DNA from: an uncultured Paraprevotella sp.
GTDB lineage: Bacteria > Bacteroidota > Bacteroidia > Bacteroidales > Bacteroidaceae
Assembly: GCA_900770805.1 (NCBI GenBank)
Contig: CAAGLP010000001.1
Location: 1 to 16,202, forward strand
Reading direction: 5' to 3'
DNA: 16,202 nt
The notes below the pieces were generated by a model. That model had not been told where the DNA came from. It did no database searches and saw nothing but the letters and a program-made list of their open reading frames with translations. Each line of letters starts with the position of its first letter. Positions within the stretch are counted from its first letter, which is position 1. This document shows positions 14,804-16,202 of the stretch, one piece after another. A program made the translations under genes and the position numbers.

Positions 14804-14876
14804 GCGGAAGTAGCTCAGTCGATAGAGCACTAGCCTTCCAAGCTGGGGGTCGCGGGTTTGAGCCCCGTCTTCCGCT
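14804..14876 (+). tRNA. tRNA-Gly (anticodon TCC)
   Basis: Acceptor GCGGAAG (14804-14810) pairs with CTTCCGC (14869-14875); the discriminator is T at 14876. Anticodon TCC is at 14837-14839, with stem CTAGC/GCTGG including one T-G pair. Length 73; CCA is not encoded. All arms pair, so it should fold. Oddly, the D-loop reads AGTCGATA (A at position 19) and the T-loop TTTGAGC (T at position 56), so the nearly universal G19-C56 pair is replaced by A19-U56. Confidence 0.96.
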
Positions 14877-14896
14877 CTAAGGAAAGAGGGAATGTT

Positions 14897-14968
<72 letters not shown>

Positions 14969-15014
14969 CAATTTTGTGAGACATCAAATAATTTAATAAA
15001 TACTAACTACCGCT

Positions 15015-16196
15015 ATGGCAAAAGAAAAATTTGAACGTACCAAACCCCATGTAAACATTGGTACTATCGGTCACGTTGACCACGGTAAGACTACTTTGAC
15101 TGCCGCTATTACTACTGTATTGGCTAACAAGGGTCTTTCTGAGAAGAAGAGCTTCGATCAGATTGACAATGCTCCCGAGGAGAAGGAGCGTGGTATTACC
15201 ATTAACACCTCTCACGTTGAGTACGAGACCGCTAAGCGTCACTATGCTCACGTTGACTGCCCTGGTCACGCCGACTATGTAAAGAACATGGTAACTGGTG
15301 CTGCTCAGATGGACGGTGCTATCATCGTTTGTGCTGCTACTGATGGTCCTATGCCTCAGACTCGTGAGCACATCCTGTTGGCTCGTCAGGTAAACGTTCC
15401 CCGTCTGGTTGTGTTCCTGAACAAGTGTGATATGGTTGAGGACGAGGAGATGTTGGAGCTCGTTGAGATGGAAATGGGTGAGTTGCTCGCTCAGTATGAG
15501 TTCGAGGAGGATACTCCTATTATCCGTGGTTCTGCTCTGGGTGCTCTGAATGGTGTTGCTCAGTGGGAAGACAAGGTAATGGAGTTGATGGATGCTTGTG
15601 ACAGCTGGATTCAGGAGCCCGAGCGTGCAGTTGATAAGCCCTTCTTGATGCCCGTTGAGGACGTATTCTCTATTACTGGTCGTGGTACCGTTGCTACTGG
15701 TCGTATCGAGACTGGTGTTGTAAAGGTAGGTGACGAAGTTCAGATCCTGGGTCTGGGTGAGGACAAGAAGTCAGTTATCACTGGTGTTGAGATGTTCCGC
15801 AAGTTGCTGGATCAGGGTGAGGCTGGTGACAACGTAGGTCTGTTGCTCCGTGGTATCGACAAGCAGGAGATCAAGCGTGGTATGGTTATTACACACCCCG
15901 GTGTAATCAAGCCCCACAAGAGCTTCAAGGCTTCTATCTACGTATTGAAGAAGGAAGAGGGTGGTCGTCATACTCCCTTCGGTAACAAGTATCGTCCTCA
16001 GTTCTACCTCCGTACAATGGACTGTACCGGTGAGATCCACCTCCCCGAGGGTACTGAGATGGTAATGCCAGGTGATAACGTAGAGATCAACGTTGAGTTG
16101 ATTTACGCTGTAGCTCTGAACGTAGGTCTGCGTTTCGCTATCCGTGAGGGTGGTCGCACAGTAGGTTCAGGTCAGATCACTGAGATTATCGACTAA
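15015..16196 (+). CDS. tuf: Elongation factor Tu
   Basis: EF-Tu is the GTPase that delivers aminoacyl-tRNA to the ribosome. The gene is complete: 393 residues, with the TAA stop 6 bases before the window end. The G domain carries GHVDHGKT (19-26), the switch I stretch RGITIN (59-64), DCPGH (81-85, with catalytic H85) and NKCD (136-139), followed by the two beta-barrel domains. Codon use is the most biased in the window (CGT, GGT, GCT, AAG, CTG, ATC), as expected of one of the most abundant proteins. It has no Shine-Dalgarno, and its leader after tRNA-Thr is AT-rich. The tRNA-Tyr/Gly/Thr-tuf order is shared with many bacteria. Confidence 0.99.
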   Translation: MAKEKFERTKPHVNIGTIGHVDHGKTTLTAAITTVLANKGLSEKKSFDQIDNAPEEKERGITINTSHVEYETAKRHYAHVDCPGHADYVKNMVTGAAQMDGAIIVCAATDGPMPQTREHILLARQVNVPRLVVFLNKCDMVEDEEMLELVEMEMGELLAQYEFEEDTPIIRGSALGALNGVAQWEDKVMELMDACDSWIQEPERAVDKPFLMPVEDVFSITGRGTVATGRIETGVVKVGDEVQILGLGEDKKSVITGVEMFRKLLDQGEAGDNVGLLLRGIDKQEIKRGMVITHPGVIKPHKSFKASIYVLKKEEGGRHTPFGNKYRPQFYLRTMDCTGEIHLPEGTEMVMPGDNVEINVELIYAVALNVGLRFAIREGGRTVGSGQITEIID

Positions 16197-16202
16197 TACA
16201 GC

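Overview
The window looks like chromosomal DNA of a Bacteroidota bacterium, most likely order Bacteroidales and probably Prevotella-like. Three things point there. The first genes encode type IX secretion core proteins (GldM/PorM and GldN/PorN). The promoters match the Bacteroidota pattern TTTG-N19/20-TAnnTTTG instead of the sigma70 pattern. Nearly all genes lack a Shine-Dalgarno sequence. Family assignments come from reading the proteins by eye; no database search was possible.

Layout. (1) Positions 2-5380, plus strand: the end of a type IX secretion operon (gldM without its N-terminus, then gldN), a small outer-membrane beta-barrel protein, and priA, separated by only 14-33 bases. (2) Positions 5381-5793: a gene-free, repeat-rich region between convergent genes, with a 39-base tandem repeat, strong hairpins and CGCAGATT-type sequence. 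(3) Positions 5794-7857, minus strand: a 7TM-HD phosphohydrolase related to the c-di-AMP phosphodiesterase PgpH. (4) Positions 7973-11730, plus strand: gltX, a gamma-carbonic-anhydrase-like protein and an M24B aminopeptidase P; the last two overlap by 17 bases. (5) Positions 11867-12859: malate dehydrogenase with its own promoter and a clear intrinsic terminator. (6) Positions 13114-16196: a translation block of rpsU (bS21), a XerC/XerD-type recombinase, a ribosome hibernation factor, tRNA-Tyr, tRNA-Gly, tRNA-Thr and tuf. The tRNA-Tyr/Gly/Thr-tuf order is an ancient, widely conserved bacterial arrangement that normally continues into tRNA-Trp-secE-nusG-rpl-rpoBC beyond the window.

The coding content is mostly housekeeping, and I see no defence island, prophage, insertion sequence, CRISPR array or obviously new multi-gene system. 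The most unusual details are non-coding. The tRNA-Gly has A19 and U56 where almost all tRNAs have G19-C56, apparently a compensated double change. The only two genes with clear Shine-Dalgarno sequences are the two directly downstream of rpsU, although bS21 is the protein linked to hiding the anti-Shine-Dalgarno in this phylum. The rpsU leader begins with a small hairpin, and the priA/HD-hydrolase gap is full of structured repeats.
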